DNA from: Planctomycetaceae bacterium
GTDB lineage: Bacteria; Planctomycetota; Phycisphaerae; Tepidisphaerales; Tepidisphaeraceae
Reading direction: 5' to 3'
DNA length: 64,000 nt
Assembly: GCA_027487775.1 (NCBI GenBank)
Contig: JAIYCY010000013.1
Span: forward strand, 121,447 to 185,446
Of the stretch, positions 1-10,702 are shown one piece after another. Position numbers and translations under genes: made by a program. Below the pieces are notes generated by a model, which saw only the letters and a program-made list of their open reading frames with translations, made no database searches and had not been told where the DNA came from. Position 1 is the stretch's first letter; each line of letters begins with the position of its first letter.

Positions 1-16
1 GAGACGTGAACGATCT

Positions 17-628
17 TCACCGCCCCCCCCGGACGTCGTCGATCGGATGTGCACCGAGCGGCGTCCGCCCTGCCGCCTCTCGACTTGATTGTTCATGATT
101 GGCCGATGCCCGACTGGATGGGTGCGATGGTGTGGACGCCGGGGCGATCGATGTTGAGTTGGCGGGACGCCTGCGACGTGTGGAGGACGATTTTCGGCGG
201 AGTCTGGTGAGATCGGTGGGCTCGGAGGGCATGCGATCGACAGCGTAGGCTTCGCGTTCGAAGGGGTTATCGAAGTAGGCAGTCCGACCGCGCATGATGC
301 ACCAGACGGAAGCGGCGGCGTAGGCGGGGAGAAAGAGTGGTCCCCATCGCTCGGCCTGTCGGACGTGGACGCGTTCGTGGGCGCGAGTACGGCGAAGTTG
401 CTGTCGGTCGACACCGAGTACGACGTGCCCGAGCGTCATGGCAGCAGCGCCGCCCTGGAGCAAGGTGCACCGACGCAGGAAGAACGAGACGAGTCCACCT
501 TCGGCTTCGAGCACGCCCGTCTTCCATCGGACACGTCCGCCGCTCATGAGTCCGAGCGAGACGAAGATCAGTCCGACGCACGTTGTCGGCAGCGCCCACA
601 GATAAGCCAGCACTCGACGGACTCGCAT
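17..628 (-). CDS. Small membrane protein with an HExxH motif, function unknown
   Basis: Seen: about 203 residues from the ATG at 628. The first 30 residues are hydrophobic (signal anchor or one to two membrane segments). The middle carries RAHERVHVRQ, an HExxH pattern, followed by ERWGPLFLPAY and a second hydrophobic stretch; FDNPFEREAY comes next, and the last 60 residues are a Ser/Arg/Pro-rich tail. HExxH followed by a further Glu or His is typical of zinc peptidases, but the protein is short and I do not recognise a named family, so peptidase activity is inference. An open frame continues upstream to 745, but that would cross the terminator hairpin at 666-714, so 628 is preferred. It lies downstream of, and in the same direction as, the M16 protease gene. 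Confidence 0.55.
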   Translation of the reverse strand: MRVRRVLAYLWALPTTCVGLIFVSLGLMSGGRVRWKTGVLEAEGGLVSFFLRRCTLLQGGAAAMTLGHVVLGVDRQQLRRTRAHERVHVRQAERWGPLFLPAYAAASVWCIMRGRTAYFDNPFEREAYAVDRMPSEPTDLTRLRRKSSSTRRRRPANSTSIAPASTPSHPSSRASANHEQSSREAAGRTPLGAHPIDDVRGGR

Positions 629-665
629 GGCAGAGGCCGATAACGATACACGAATCTGGACAAGA

Positions 666-714
666 CAACACCCCGTTTCGATCTCCCGGTGAGGGTGAAA
701 GAAACGGGGTGTTG
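666..714 (-). terminator. Strong hairpin after the M16 protease gene
   Basis: A perfect 14-bp inverted repeat (CAACACCCCGTTTC and its complement) with a 21-nt loop lies between the stop of the M16 gene (761) and the start of the next gene (628). On the minus strand the stem is followed by TCTTGT, only mildly T-rich. The position and stem strength point to a transcription terminator. Confidence 0.7.
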
Positions 715-760
715 CCGGTTGCGTTGGATCGAACCTCAAGCACACACGTCAGAATCGGGT

Positions 761-3634
761 TTATGGCTGGGGCATTTGCGCGGCAAGGGGCATTTGTACG
801 CGGACGACTTCGCCGAAAGCTGCGAGTTGATCTGCGGTCTCGGGAGGAGCGACAACGACGATGGTCATGCGGTCGGGGGTGACATATCTTTCCATGACTT
901 CGCGCACCTGACTGGCTTCGACCTGTGCGATAAGCGAGGCGTAGTTGTCGTAGTAGTCGATCGGGTAATCGTTGAGGATCGTGTCCAAACGACGGCCGGC
1001 TTGTTGCTGGACGGTCTGGGTTTCGAGCACCATCATGCCGGCGACGCGGCGTTTGGCGATGGAAAGCTCTTCGCTGGTCACGGGATCGCGTCGCATGGTT
1101 TCGAGGACTTCGAACGCACTTTCGACGGCTTCCTTCACTGATTCGGGTTTGGTGTCGATGTTGAGTTCAAAGGCGCCGCCCTTGCGAGCGGGTCGGAAGT
1201 AGCCGTAGCTGCCATAGGTCAGGCCCTTCTCGGCGCGGAGGACGCGGTTGAGGCGCGAGTCGATCCCGCTGGAGAGAATCTGTCCGGCGACGCTGCCTGC
1301 GAATCGGTCTTCGTTCGCCAGGTCGTAGGCGAGGACACCCATGCGAATGGCGGCCTGCTGTCCCCTGGGATTTTCGACGAGGATGATACGTCGGTTGGAA
1401 GGCGTTTCCGGGAGTCGATAATCGACGACCGGCCGCGCGGTGGTTTCCCATCCGTCGAGGATTTTTTCGGCAAGTTGGTTGGCGCGTTCCTGGGTGATGG
1501 CTCCGCTGAAGATGAGGATCGCGTCCTTGGGTGAATAGATCGACTGGTAATATCCGCGAACATCGTTGGGCGTGATGGTTTGGATGGAGGCGAGCGAGGT
1601 GGAGTTGGCGTAGGGGTGTGGGCCGTAGACGATTTCATCGAGCTTTCGATCTGCGACGCTGCCGGGATTGGAGAGTTCCTGCATGAGGCCTGCCATCGCT
1701 TGCTGGCGGAGACGCATGAATTCGTTCTCTGGGAAATCGGGAGATCGGAGGATGGTGATGAAACGATCGACGGCGTGATCGAGTTGTTCGGTGATGGCAA
1801 AGGCGCTGGCGCGGGTGATGTCGCCGTCATCTGAGACGCCGATGCTGATGCCGCGACCTTCGAGATCGTCGGCGATCTGTTGGGCGGTCATGCCACCTGC
1901 ACCGCGTGAGAGGAGCTGCGCGACCATCGATGCGAGTCCGGTTTTTTCCGGCGGAATCGAATGGCCTCCGCCGCGCATGACCAGTGACATGCTGACGACC
2001 GGAAGTCGATCGTCACTCAGTGTGATGACCTGAACGCCTCGGACATCAGAGACGACGCCCTTGTTGAACGGTCGGCTGATGACCTCATCGGACATCGGCG
2101 GAGCTTTGGGGTAGGTGTCGGGGAAGACGTTGTTGCGCTGGCTGACGACGGTTGTTTCGGTGGATGAGGCTGGGGGAGATTCGAGGAAGGCGACCGGCTT
2201 GGCGCGCGATTCGTCAGCGGGGACGGAAGATTGCGCCGGTGCCGCGGGAGTACCCGGCGCGGCTTCGGGAGGATTGCCGGGTCGATATTGCACGACGGTG
2301 CGGGTGCTCGTTTTCAGGTAGCGCTCGGCGACCTTTTGAATGTCGGCGGGGGTGAGTCGTTCGAGGCGTTCGAAGACTTGGTTGGCACGCGTGGCGTCTC
2401 CGCCGAAGACTTCTTCTTCGCCGAGCACGCTGGCGACGCTTTCAGCGGTTTGTCGTTGTTGGATGAGTTGGACCTTCAGGAGCGTGCGGGCTTTGTTGAG
2501 TTCTTCCGGGGTGACGCCTTCCTTGATGACGCGATCGATCTCGGCGGTGAAGCGGGCGAGTGCTTCGTCGGGGTCTTTGCCTGGAAGCATGGCGATGCTT
2601 CCGACGACGAGCGAGGGATCCTGAAGCTGGTAGTTGCCCATGGACGCGCCGGCTGCGATCGGTGCGTCTCCGCCGACGAGTGACATGTAGAGTCGGCTGG
2701 ATCGACCAGAGCCGAGGATGCTGGTGAGTACTTCGAGTGCGAGGTGATCGTCATGTCGATAGTCGGGGCTCTTGTAGGCGAGCGAGATGCGAGTGACTGG
2801 AACCTGAGGTCGATAGACGATTTTGGTGCGTTCTTCGGTCTGTTCGGGTTCGGGGCGTGTGGAGCGTTCGATCGCCGGGCCTGCGGGGATCCAGCCGTAG
2901 TAGTCGCGGACCCAGGTGCGGGCGGCTTCGACGTCGAATTGACCTGCGATGATCAGGCATGCGTTGTTGGGGACGTAGAATGTGTCGTGGAAATCCTGCA
3001 GTTCCTGCGGCTGGCTCTGGGCAAGTTGATCCATGTCGCCGATCGGCATCCAGCGATAGTTGTGGGTGGTGAATGCCAGCGCGAAGAGGTCCTGGAACAT
3101 GGTGCCGTAGGGCTGATTCGCGTAGCGGAGTCGCCATTCTTCCTTGACGACTTCGCGTTCGGTTTCGAGCACGGGCTTGGAGACCTTGAAGCTTGCGAGG
3201 CGGTCGGCCTCTAGCCAGAGGGCCATTTCGAGGTGGTTGGTGGGTACGGTGTTGATGTAGGTGGTCTGATCGAAGCTGGTGAAAGCGTTGCTGATTCCGC
3301 CGACGCTGTTGATGAGCTTCATGTGCTGCTCGCTGGCGACGTGTTGAGAACCGCGGAACATCATGTGTTCGAACATGTGAGCAAAGCCCTGTCGATCGGG
3401 GCGTTCGTCGCGAGCGCCGACGTGATAGAGGACGCGGACGTGCACGACGGGTGCGTTTTCCATCGGCGCGTAGATCACACGCAGGCCGTTGGGCAGTGTT
3501 TCGCGTTGGAACTCGATGGGCTGCACCGACGCTTGTGCCGAGGCAGCCGAGATCTGGAGCGAGGATGTACCCGGCAACCCGATCATCATCACACCCGCGA
3601 CGCACACAGTGACGGCACACGAGAAGATCCGCAT
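761..3634 (-). CDS. Secreted two-lobed M16 (insulinase/pitrilysin-like) zinc metalloprotease
   Basis: Full-length 957-residue protein. Residues 1-35 form a signal peptide ending near SAQA, so the protein is exported. The inverted zinc motif HMFEH is at residues 86-90, and the third ligand Glu sits about 76 residues later in EREVVKEEW, as the family requires. An M16 catalytic domain plus M16_C domain in the first half is followed by a Pro/Ala-rich linker (about 455-500) and a second M16 pair that lacks the zinc motif, as in PqqL-like fused proteases that close as a clamshell around peptides. The ATG at 3634 is followed directly by a clean signal sequence. Family members degrade peptides or unfolded proteins in the periplasm; the substrate is not predictable. 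It is preceded by the rne terminator and followed by its own hairpin, so it is probably transcribed alone. Confidence 0.93.
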   Translation of the reverse strand: MRIFSCAVTVCVAGVMMIGLPGTSSLQISAASAQASVQPIEFQRETLPNGLRVIYAPMENAPVVHVRVLYHVGARDERPDRQGFAHMFEHMMFRGSQHVASEQHMKLINSVGGISNAFTSFDQTTYINTVPTNHLEMALWLEADRLASFKVSKPVLETEREVVKEEWRLRYANQPYGTMFQDLFALAFTTHNYRWMPIGDMDQLAQSQPQELQDFHDTFYVPNNACLIIAGQFDVEAARTWVRDYYGWIPAGPAIERSTRPEPEQTEERTKIVYRPQVPVTRISLAYKSPDYRHDDHLALEVLTSILGSGRSSRLYMSLVGGDAPIAAGASMGNYQLQDPSLVVGSIAMLPGKDPDEALARFTAEIDRVIKEGVTPEELNKARTLLKVQLIQQRQTAESVASVLGEEEVFGGDATRANQVFERLERLTPADIQKVAERYLKTSTRTVVQYRPGNPPEAAPGTPAAPAQSSVPADESRAKPVAFLESPPASSTETTVVSQRNNVFPDTYPKAPPMSDEVISRPFNKGVVSDVRGVQVITLSDDRLPVVSMSLVMRGGGHSIPPEKTGLASMVAQLLSRGAGGMTAQQIADDLEGRGISIGVSDDGDITRASAFAITEQLDHAVDRFITILRSPDFPENEFMRLRQQAMAGLMQELSNPGSVADRKLDEIVYGPHPYANSTSLASIQTITPNDVRGYYQSIYSPKDAILIFSGAITQERANQLAEKILDGWETTARPVVDYRLPETPSNRRIILVENPRGQQAAIRMGVLAYDLANEDRFAGSVAGQILSSGIDSRLNRVLRAEKGLTYGSYGYFRPARKGGAFELNIDTKPESVKEAVESAFEVLETMRRDPVTSEELSIAKRRVAGMMVLETQTVQQQAGRRLDTILNDYPIDYYDNYASLIAQVEASQVREVMERYVTPDRMTIVVVAPPETADQLAAFGEVVRVQMPLAAQMPQP

Positions 3635-3805
3635 ACGAAAGCTCCGAAAAGGATTGTCAAATCGAGAAATCTACGACGATCGACTGCGCGGGTCGATGGG
3701 CCGCGCGAGTGTGACAGTATATCCGACGAGAACGCGTTGGGCACTCAACGAGGATGCCACAGCGAATCATTCTTTGGCAGTGGATCGCACGCCATCAAAG
3801 GGAAA

Positions 3806-3844
3806 CCGCCCCGCAGACGGCCTTGTGGGCTGGCTGCGGGGCGG
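3806..3844 (-). terminator. Rho-independent terminator after rne
   Basis: A perfect 11-bp stem (CCGCCCCGCAG paired with CTGCGGGGCGG) with a 17-nt loop lies just past the RNase E/G stop at 3893. On the minus strand it is followed by TTTCCCTTT. This probably ends the hpf-ptsN-ptsH-ptsI-rne run. Confidence 0.75.
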
Positions 3845-3892
3845 GAATCAGTTGGGGTGGAACTGAATTGAGAGTTGGGTGAGATTTTGGGT

Positions 3893-6800
3893 TTATCGAT
3901 CGTCGTCGTAATCGTCGTCGTTGATCACGTCGAGATCGGTTGGCGTGAGGGGCGCGAGGTATTTGGAGATGTCCTCGGCGGGTGCTTCTTTGTCGAGTTG
4001 GTGCTTGTCCGATGACCCGGGTTTGGGTCCGCCGGGCAGAGGCGTGACGCTGCGTGAATCACGCGGGGCGGCCGGTGGTGTGCGGCTGGGTCCGGGTCGT
4101 GATCTGGCGGGGCCTTGGGCTGGTGAGGCGTTGGGGCCTCGTTGCGGTTGACCTCGACCCTGGGGTGCGTTGCCGCGTTGTTGTCCGCGCGGGTTGGGGC
4201 CGCGTTGATTTTGTCCGCGAGCGGGTCCGCGTTGTCCCTGGCTTGGTCCGGCGGGTTGGGCATCGATACGATTGCCGATGGAATCTTCATCGTCATCGAA
4301 TTCGTCGAGTTTACCTTCGCGTTTGAGTTCATCGCGTAGGAGTTCTGCGAGTGAGGGCGTGCCTTTGGCGGCCTGTTCTTGTTCGAAGGCGCGTTGGTGC
4401 TTCATGGCATCGCCGTCACGTTTACCGCCACGTCCGCGTCGACTTCGTCGCCCGCGTGCGCCTTTTTCTGCGTCGAATCCGCGGCTGGTGATGGAGTGAT
4501 CGACGTGAGGCGGTTGGATTTCATCTTCGGGGACATCGAGTCCGTCATCGACGGTCTCGGGTTCGCGTGATGGATCTTCGTCGTCGGGTTGATCGTCTGA
4601 GAGGAAGGCTTCGGGTCGTTGCTCCTGACCTGAGGAGCCGGGTTGTCCCTGGAAGTTGTCCCCGCCCTGCCCGCCGCGCCCGCGACGACGACGACGGCGG
4701 CGGCGGCGACGACGTCCGCCCTCGCCGGTTCCATCGTTCGGGCCGAACTGTTCGCCTCTGTTTCCGTAGTTGTCGGTTCGCCCTTCATCGCGTCGATCGA
4801 AGCGGTCGCGCGGTCGATCAAAGTTGTCGCGGGGCCGATCGAAGTTTTCGCGTGGTCGCCCGGCGTCGCGATCGTTTGAGATCGAAGGGGCTTCACTCTG
4901 TTCATCGGCGCCATGATCTCTATCGACATCGTCGGCGGCTGGAAGTGGTGCGGGCTTGGATTTGGCCTGTGGGAGGTCTTCGAGTTTGACGGGCCCGTTG
5001 GGTCCGAGGGGCGTGGTGATGAGGTTGCCTTTGATGCGTGGTCGTGGGTCTTCGCGATCGTCGCGACCGCCTCGGTTGTCACGGCTGTCACGGCTGTCAC
5101 GGCTGTCACGGGTGTCACGGTTGTCACGGTTGTCACGGTTGCCGCGTCCGTCGCGTCGGTCGCGGGAGTCGCGTCGATCGCGTCGTTCGTTTCGCCCGCC
5201 CGGTTCGTAGGCGAAGTGGACGTCGGGGTCGGAATCGGGTTCGCGTGGTGGTCGCGTGGTGGATTCGTCGTCGTCGGTTTCTTCGCGTTCCATGCCGGGT
5301 TCGTTGTCGTCGCGATCGTCGTCATAGCGTTCGAAGCGGCTGCGTCGGCCTCGACGCCCACCATCGCGGGGCCGGCCTTGGGCGTGTGGACTTTCCATGC
5401 CGAGGCTGTTGAGGTAGAGCGCGCCTTCGCGTTCGTCGAAGAGATCGAACTTGATTTCGTCGGTGCCGAGGTGTGTGTCGATTTTGACGAGGACTTGTTT
5501 TTCGGTCTCTTCTTCGAGCTTTGCGATGGCGGCGCGTTTGTTGTTGAGGACGTAGAAGCCGGTGTCGCCGTTGAGGCTGAGTTCGATGCGTTTCACGCGT
5601 TCGTCGTGTGCGGCGATGGTGAGTTGTCGCATGACGTCAAGTGCGATGGACTCGGGTGTTTTGACGAGTCCGTGTCCCTTGCAGGCTGGGCAATCGTGGA
5701 AGACGGATCGTTTGAGGCTGGGTCGCATGCGTTGTCGGGTCATTTCGATGATGCCGAATTCGCTCATGCGGAGGAATCGTGTTTTGGCGCGGTCGTTTTT
5801 GAGATTGTCGGCCAGTCGAGCTTCGAGTTCGCGTCGATGTCGTTCGAAGCGCAGGTCGATGAAGTCACAGATGACGACCCCGCCGAGGTCGCGGAGTTTG
5901 AGTTGGCGTGGGATTTCGTCGGCGGCTTCGAGGTCGGTTTTGAAGGCGGTGGTTTCTGCGTCGCCGTGTTCGCGATTTTTCCCGCTATTGACGTCGATTG
6001 CGACGACGGCTTCGGTTTGATCGATGATGAGGTAGCCGCCCGATTTGAGTGGGACGGTGCGGCTGTGCATTTGTTCGATGTCGTGTTCGATGTTGAACTT
6101 GTGGAAGAGCGGCGTGGGTTCTTCGTAGAGTTCGATGTTGTTTTTGGTGCGAGGCATCAGGAGTTTGAAGAAGTCCTTGATGCGTTTTTGGGTGGCTTTG
6201 TCGTCGACGAGGATGCGTGAGACGTCGGCGGTGTAGAGATCGCGGACCGTGCGCAGGACGAGGTCGCCTTCGGAGTAGAGTTCTGCGGTGCCTTTGGCTT
6301 TATCCTGTTTTTTCTTCATATCCTCCCAGAGTCTGGTGAGGTATTTGAAGTCGCGTTCGATTTCGGCCTTGGACTTGCCGACGCCTGCGGTACGGATGAT
6401 GAAGCCGACGTCCTTCGGTGGTTTGAGTTCGTCGAGGATTTTTCGGAGACGTTTGCGTTCAGCTTCATCTTCGATCTTTCGGCTGACGCCAGTTTTGGCG
6501 ACGCCCGGCATCATGACAAGGATTCGGCCTGGGATGGAGAGGTAGCTGCTGAGGGTTGGTCCTTTGGTTCCGAGACCTTCCTTGATGATTTGGACGGTGA
6601 TTTCGTCGCCTCGTTTGAGGCATTGTTGGATGGGCGGTCGGTCGCGTCGCGCCATTTTTCGACCGACGGTTTCGACGGGTCCGCCCCGTTTTCCGAAGTA
6701 GGTTGGCATGAGGTCGGAGATGTGGAGGAAGCCATTTCGACCGAGGCCGAAGTCGATGAAGGCGGCCTGGATGGAGGCCTCGACGTTCATGACTTTGCCT

Positions 6801-7099
6801 TTGTAGACATTGCCGACGTGACTGACGTTGCTGGATCGCTCCATGTAGAGTTCTTCGAGTCGACCGTCCTGGATCAGCGCGATCCGGCATTCTTCTCCGG
6901 TGCTGACGTTGATGAGCATTTCCTTTGGCATCGGGTTGGTTCCGTCTGGGGGGACTTTTCGGGCTGGGCTCTTGGGAGTTGGATTCTTTGGCAATGCTTC
7001 TTTGGGCGATGAATCTTTGGTGGTGCGTTTTTTGGGACGGCGATCAGAATCGTCGGCCTCGGGAGTGGTGATTTCGTCTGGATTTTGGTTTTGTTTCAC
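3893..7099 (-). CDS. rne: Ribonuclease E/G with a long disordered Arg/Asp-rich C-terminal tail
   Basis: 1068 residues. The first 55 residues are a charged linker. The catalytic RNase E/G region starts at EMLINVSTGEECRIAL and has an S1 RNA-binding part (about 95-190, GNVYKGKVMNVEASIQAAF). The metal-binding Asp residues are in AIDVNSGK (about 367) and CDFIDLRF (about 415), and the Zn-link CPACKGHG is near residue 470. After about residue 560 the protein becomes low complexity: runs of RD/RDS/RDN triplets (about 620-675), NFDRPRD repeats (about 765), a run of about 11 consecutive Arg near 800, and a Gln/Gly/Pro/Arg-rich end. Such tails commonly scaffold degradosome partners and RNA; here that is inference. 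The stop of ptsI lies 27 bp upstream, so the gene is probably co-transcribed with the PTS genes. The family cleaves single-stranded A/U-rich RNA in mRNA decay and rRNA maturation. Confidence 0.93.
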   Translation of the reverse strand: MKQNQNPDEITTPEADDSDRRPKKRTTKDSSPKEALPKNPTPKSPARKVPPDGTNPMPKEMLINVSTGEECRIALIQDGRLEELYMERSSNVSHVGNVYKGKVMNVEASIQAAFIDFGLGRNGFLHISDLMPTYFGKRGGPVETVGRKMARRDRPPIQQCLKRGDEITVQIIKEGLGTKGPTLSSYLSIPGRILVMMPGVAKTGVSRKIEDEAERKRLRKILDELKPPKDVGFIIRTAGVGKSKAEIERDFKYLTRLWEDMKKKQDKAKGTAELYSEGDLVLRTVRDLYTADVSRILVDDKATQKRIKDFFKLLMPRTKNNIELYEEPTPLFHKFNIEHDIEQMHSRTVPLKSGGYLIIDQTEAVVAIDVNSGKNREHGDAETTAFKTDLEAADEIPRQLKLRDLGGVVICDFIDLRFERHRRELEARLADNLKNDRAKTRFLRMSEFGIIEMTRQRMRPSLKRSVFHDCPACKGHGLVKTPESIALDVMRQLTIAAHDERVKRIELSLNGDTGFYVLNNKRAAIAKLEEETEKQVLVKIDTHLGTDEIKFDLFDEREGALYLNSLGMESPHAQGRPRDGGRRGRRSRFERYDDDRDDNEPGMEREETDDDESTTRPPREPDSDPDVHFAYEPGGRNERRDRRDSRDRRDGRGNRDNRDNRDTRDSRDSRDSRDNRGGRDDREDPRPRIKGNLITTPLGPNGPVKLEDLPQAKSKPAPLPAADDVDRDHGADEQSEAPSISNDRDAGRPRENFDRPRDNFDRPRDRFDRRDEGRTDNYGNRGEQFGPNDGTGEGGRRRRRRRRRRRGRGGQGGDNFQGQPGSSGQEQRPEAFLSDDQPDDEDPSREPETVDDGLDVPEDEIQPPHVDHSITSRGFDAEKGARGRRSRRGRGGKRDGDAMKHQRAFEQEQAAKGTPSLAELLRDELKREGKLDEFDDDEDSIGNRIDAQPAGPSQGQRGPARGQNQRGPNPRGQQRGNAPQGRGQPQRGPNASPAQGPARSRPGPSRTPPAAPRDSRSVTPLPGGPKPGSSDKHQLDKEAPAEDISKYLAPLTPTDLDVINDDDYDDDR
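5074..5145. repeat. 9-bp tandem repeat inside rne
   Basis: About eight copies of GGYTGTCAC (plus strand) encode the RDS/RDN triplets of the RNase E/G tail. The copies differ by single bases and the frame stays open. They are prone to slippage, which would lengthen or shorten the tail by whole triplets. Confidence 0.9.
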
Positions 7100-7126
7100 G
7101 GGTAGATGACCGTTCTTGGGTTGGGG

Positions 7127-8869
<1,743 letters not shown>

Positions 8870-9123
8870 GAATGGTCGATCGAAAGATGAGAACAAGGTC
8901 GCTGGTTTGAGCGGCAGCGATTCGTCGCGGCCGCTGATGCGTTCGAGTTCGCATCGGGCCGGGATGGAAATCGTGATTCCAATCGAGGCGGATGCGAATG
9001 TGGTACGAGCGTCGTCGTGCGATGGCGATGCGTCCTGAGGGGTCGCGTTGCGGGACGTTTGACGAGGCTTGTGGCGTTCAATGATCGCGGTCGGTCGGAT
9101 CGGCGCTTCGATAGGGAAGCGGT

Positions 9124-9486
9124 TCAATCCTCGGCAAAACCGTTTTCGATCAGACTGACCAGACGTTCGACGGCATGGTGAGCGTCGTCCCCTTCGGCAC
9201 AGATCCGCAGCGTGGTTCCTTGAACCGCGGCGAGGGTGAGCATCTGCATGATGCTTTTTCCGTCGACCGTTTCGGGGGTGTCGCCGAGTCGGGTGACTTG
9301 GACGACGGATCCGAAGTGATTGGCGGCATCAACAAAGCTCATGGCCGGTCTGGCGTGCAGACCGTTTTCGCTGGTGATGATCACGTCTCGACAGGCGCTG
9401 GGCATTCTCGAAACTCGCTGATGGGTTGGGCCCGTCGGGCTGTCATGTTGTTGAACGTCGCGAAGTTGGGTGGTGGGCGTATTCAT
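9124..9486 (-). CDS. ptsH: HPr family phosphocarrier (PtsH/NPr)
   Basis: Phosphocarrier between Enzyme I and EIIA. The phospho-His motif ENGLHARPAMSF and the DGKSIMQMLTLAA region holding the Ser46-type site are both present. From ATG 9486, which overlaps the ptsN stop as ATGA, the protein is 120 residues with a 27-residue unstructured N-terminal extension. An ATG at 9405 (MPSACRDVIIT) gives 93 residues and places the active His near residue 18, closer to the classical length. Neither start has a clear Shine-Dalgarno. The Ser site suggests that HPr kinase control is possible, but no hprK is seen here. Confidence 0.9.
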   Translation of the reverse strand: MNTPTTQLRDVQQHDSPTGPTHQRVSRMPSACRDVIITSENGLHARPAMSFVDAANHFGSVVQVTRLGDTPETVDGKSIMQMLTLAAVQGTTLRICAEGDDAHHAVERLVSLIENGFAED

Positions 9487-9956
9487 TTGCCCGCATCCGC
9501 TTCGTCGAGAAGTTCGAGCACTTTCTCCCGTGTGTCCGCCTGCCGCAGGAATCGGCGGAACATGTCCTTGTTGAGCGAACGGAAGATCACTTCCATTGCG
9601 CCGAGATGAGCCTGATCCTGACCCTGCGGGCTCAGGAGCATGAAGACGGAATAGACGGGTTTATGGTCGAGTGCGCCGAACTCGATGCCGGCGGCAGAAA
9701 GTCCGATGGCTCCGACCAGTTTGCCGATTTTGGGATGTTTGACGTGAGGAACGGCAACGCCTTTGCCGAAGCCGGTCGAACCGTTCTTCTCACGCTTGAT
9801 CAGGGCTGCGGTCACTTCATCGCTGGCCACTTTGTCGAGTCCGCCGCTCGCGACGAGTGAGGAGACCAGTTCCCGGATCACGCCATCGCGATCGGTGGCT
9901 TTCAGTTGGATCTGGATCGCATCGGGTTGAATGAAATCTCGTAGTTTCATGGCCAC
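9483..9956 (-). CDS. ptsN: PTS EIIA, fructose/nitrogen-regulatory type (PtsN-like)
   Basis: 157-residue single-domain PTS_EIIA type-2 protein. The phosphorylatable His is in GVAVPHVKHP at about residue 71, inside a STGFGKGVAVPH context usual for EIIA-Ntr. It is not fused to EIIB or EIIC, unlike sugar transporters. It sits between hpf and ptsH, the neighbourhood familiar from proteobacterial rpoN-hpf-ptsN-npr operons, although rpoN is absent here. The likely role is regulation by phosphorylation state rather than sugar uptake. Its stop overlaps the ptsH start by 4 bp, implying translational coupling. Confidence 0.9.
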   Translation of the reverse strand: MAMKLRDFIQPDAIQIQLKATDRDGVIRELVSSLVASGGLDKVASDEVTAALIKREKNGSTGFGKGVAVPHVKHPKIGKLVGAIGLSAAGIEFGALDHKPVYSVFMLLSPQGQDQAHLGAMEVIFRSLNKDMFRRFLRQADTREKVLELLDEADAGK

Positions 9957-10052
9957 TCATTTACACCGGCAACAACGTTGAATCTCTCGCGAATCGAAAC
10001 TCGCCTCGACGGATCACACCGAAGCAAGAAGTCAAGGCCCTGTCCGCGGGCA

Positions 10053-10358
10053 TCATCCCGGATGCTTGCGGTTTTTCAGTTTCTTGTGGTGATCGGTCAA
10101 TTGCCGTTCGAGCTTGTTAACGCAGGCATCGATGCATTTGTAGGCGTCGGGGCCCTGCTCTTTGGCGATGAACATGGATTTATGTTCACCGTTGACCATC
10201 ACTTCCACCTCAACGCCGTCTTTCGGGCCGGCGTCGATAACGACTTCGATCTCTTGGATGCGGTCGTAGTATTTAAGCAGCTTCTGGCTCTTTTCGGTGG
10301 CGTGGGCCTTGAGCGCGGTGCTGACATCCATATGTCGGCTAGAAACGGTCACAATCAC
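10053..10358 (-). CDS. hpf: Short ribosome hibernation promoting factor (HPF/YfiA family)
   Basis: Binds the 30S decoding region and inactivates or dimerises ribosomes in stationary phase. From the GTG at 10358 the protein is 101 residues (VIVTVSSRHMDVSTALKAHA...), the short HPF form with no C-terminal dimerisation domain. The GTG is chosen because GAGGAG lies 6 nt upstream; the ATG at 10403 has no ribosome binding site and adds 15 residues foreign to the family. The acidic and basic segments KYYDRIQEIEVVID and DAYKCIDACVNKLERQL fit the S30AE fold. It is the first gene of the hpf-ptsN-ptsH-ptsI-rne run. Confidence 0.9.
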   Translation of the reverse strand: MIVTVSSRHMDVSTALKAHATEKSQKLLKYYDRIQEIEVVIDAGPKDGVEVEVMVNGEHKSMFIAKEQGPDAYKCIDACVNKLERQLTDHHKKLKNRKHPG

Positions 10359-10702
10359 AGTCGACTCCTCAAATTTCTTCCACCCCTGACTCTGGAACTC
10401 CATTCCCCGCGACCGCCCTGCTCTTCTCGAACTGCCTTCACGATCATTTTTGGGGTCACGTTGTGTCCCACGGAACCCAAAAAATCACTGACGAATCCGA
10501 CCAAACGGGTCCGGCGAGCCGTGCGTTGGACACGTATCGCCCGGCGTTGGGAGCGTCGATCGCTGGTCCGATCATAACCTAAACTTCGTTCTGCAAAAGC
10601 CTACGTATCGAGAATCTCAAATTCGTTTCGTCCGACCCCACCCCTGGCCCGGGATGGAGGACATCGGGCGAATTGAGCCCGAGAAGGATTCGGCGGTTCC
10701 AT
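10359..10702. other. Intergenic leader upstream of hpf
   Basis: No gene is seen in these 344 bp. The region holds a possible promoter for hpf (10570-10597) and, around 10443-10487, an imperfect inverted repeat whose arms are T5G4 and C3A6-like. The hairpin would lie in the hpf leader on the minus strand. Confidence 0.4.
10570..10597 (-). promoter_or_regulatory. Possible sigma70-type promoter for the hpf-PTS-rne run
   Basis: On the minus strand TTTTGC is followed after 16 nt by TATGAT, about 210 nt upstream of the hpf GTG. The -10 box matches well and the -35 box is poor, so this is a weak call. Confidence 0.3.

Noticed and set aside
2751..3620. A 289-residue second frame under the M16 gene
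   Set aside because: Arg/His/Pro-rich composition typical of a shifted frame in high-GC DNA; the M16 gene is certain.
4913..6220. A 435-residue plus-strand open frame with Val/Thr and Phe/Asp runs
   Set aside because: It is antisense to RNase E/G; its composition is the complement of the Arg/Asp-rich tail and it matches no family.
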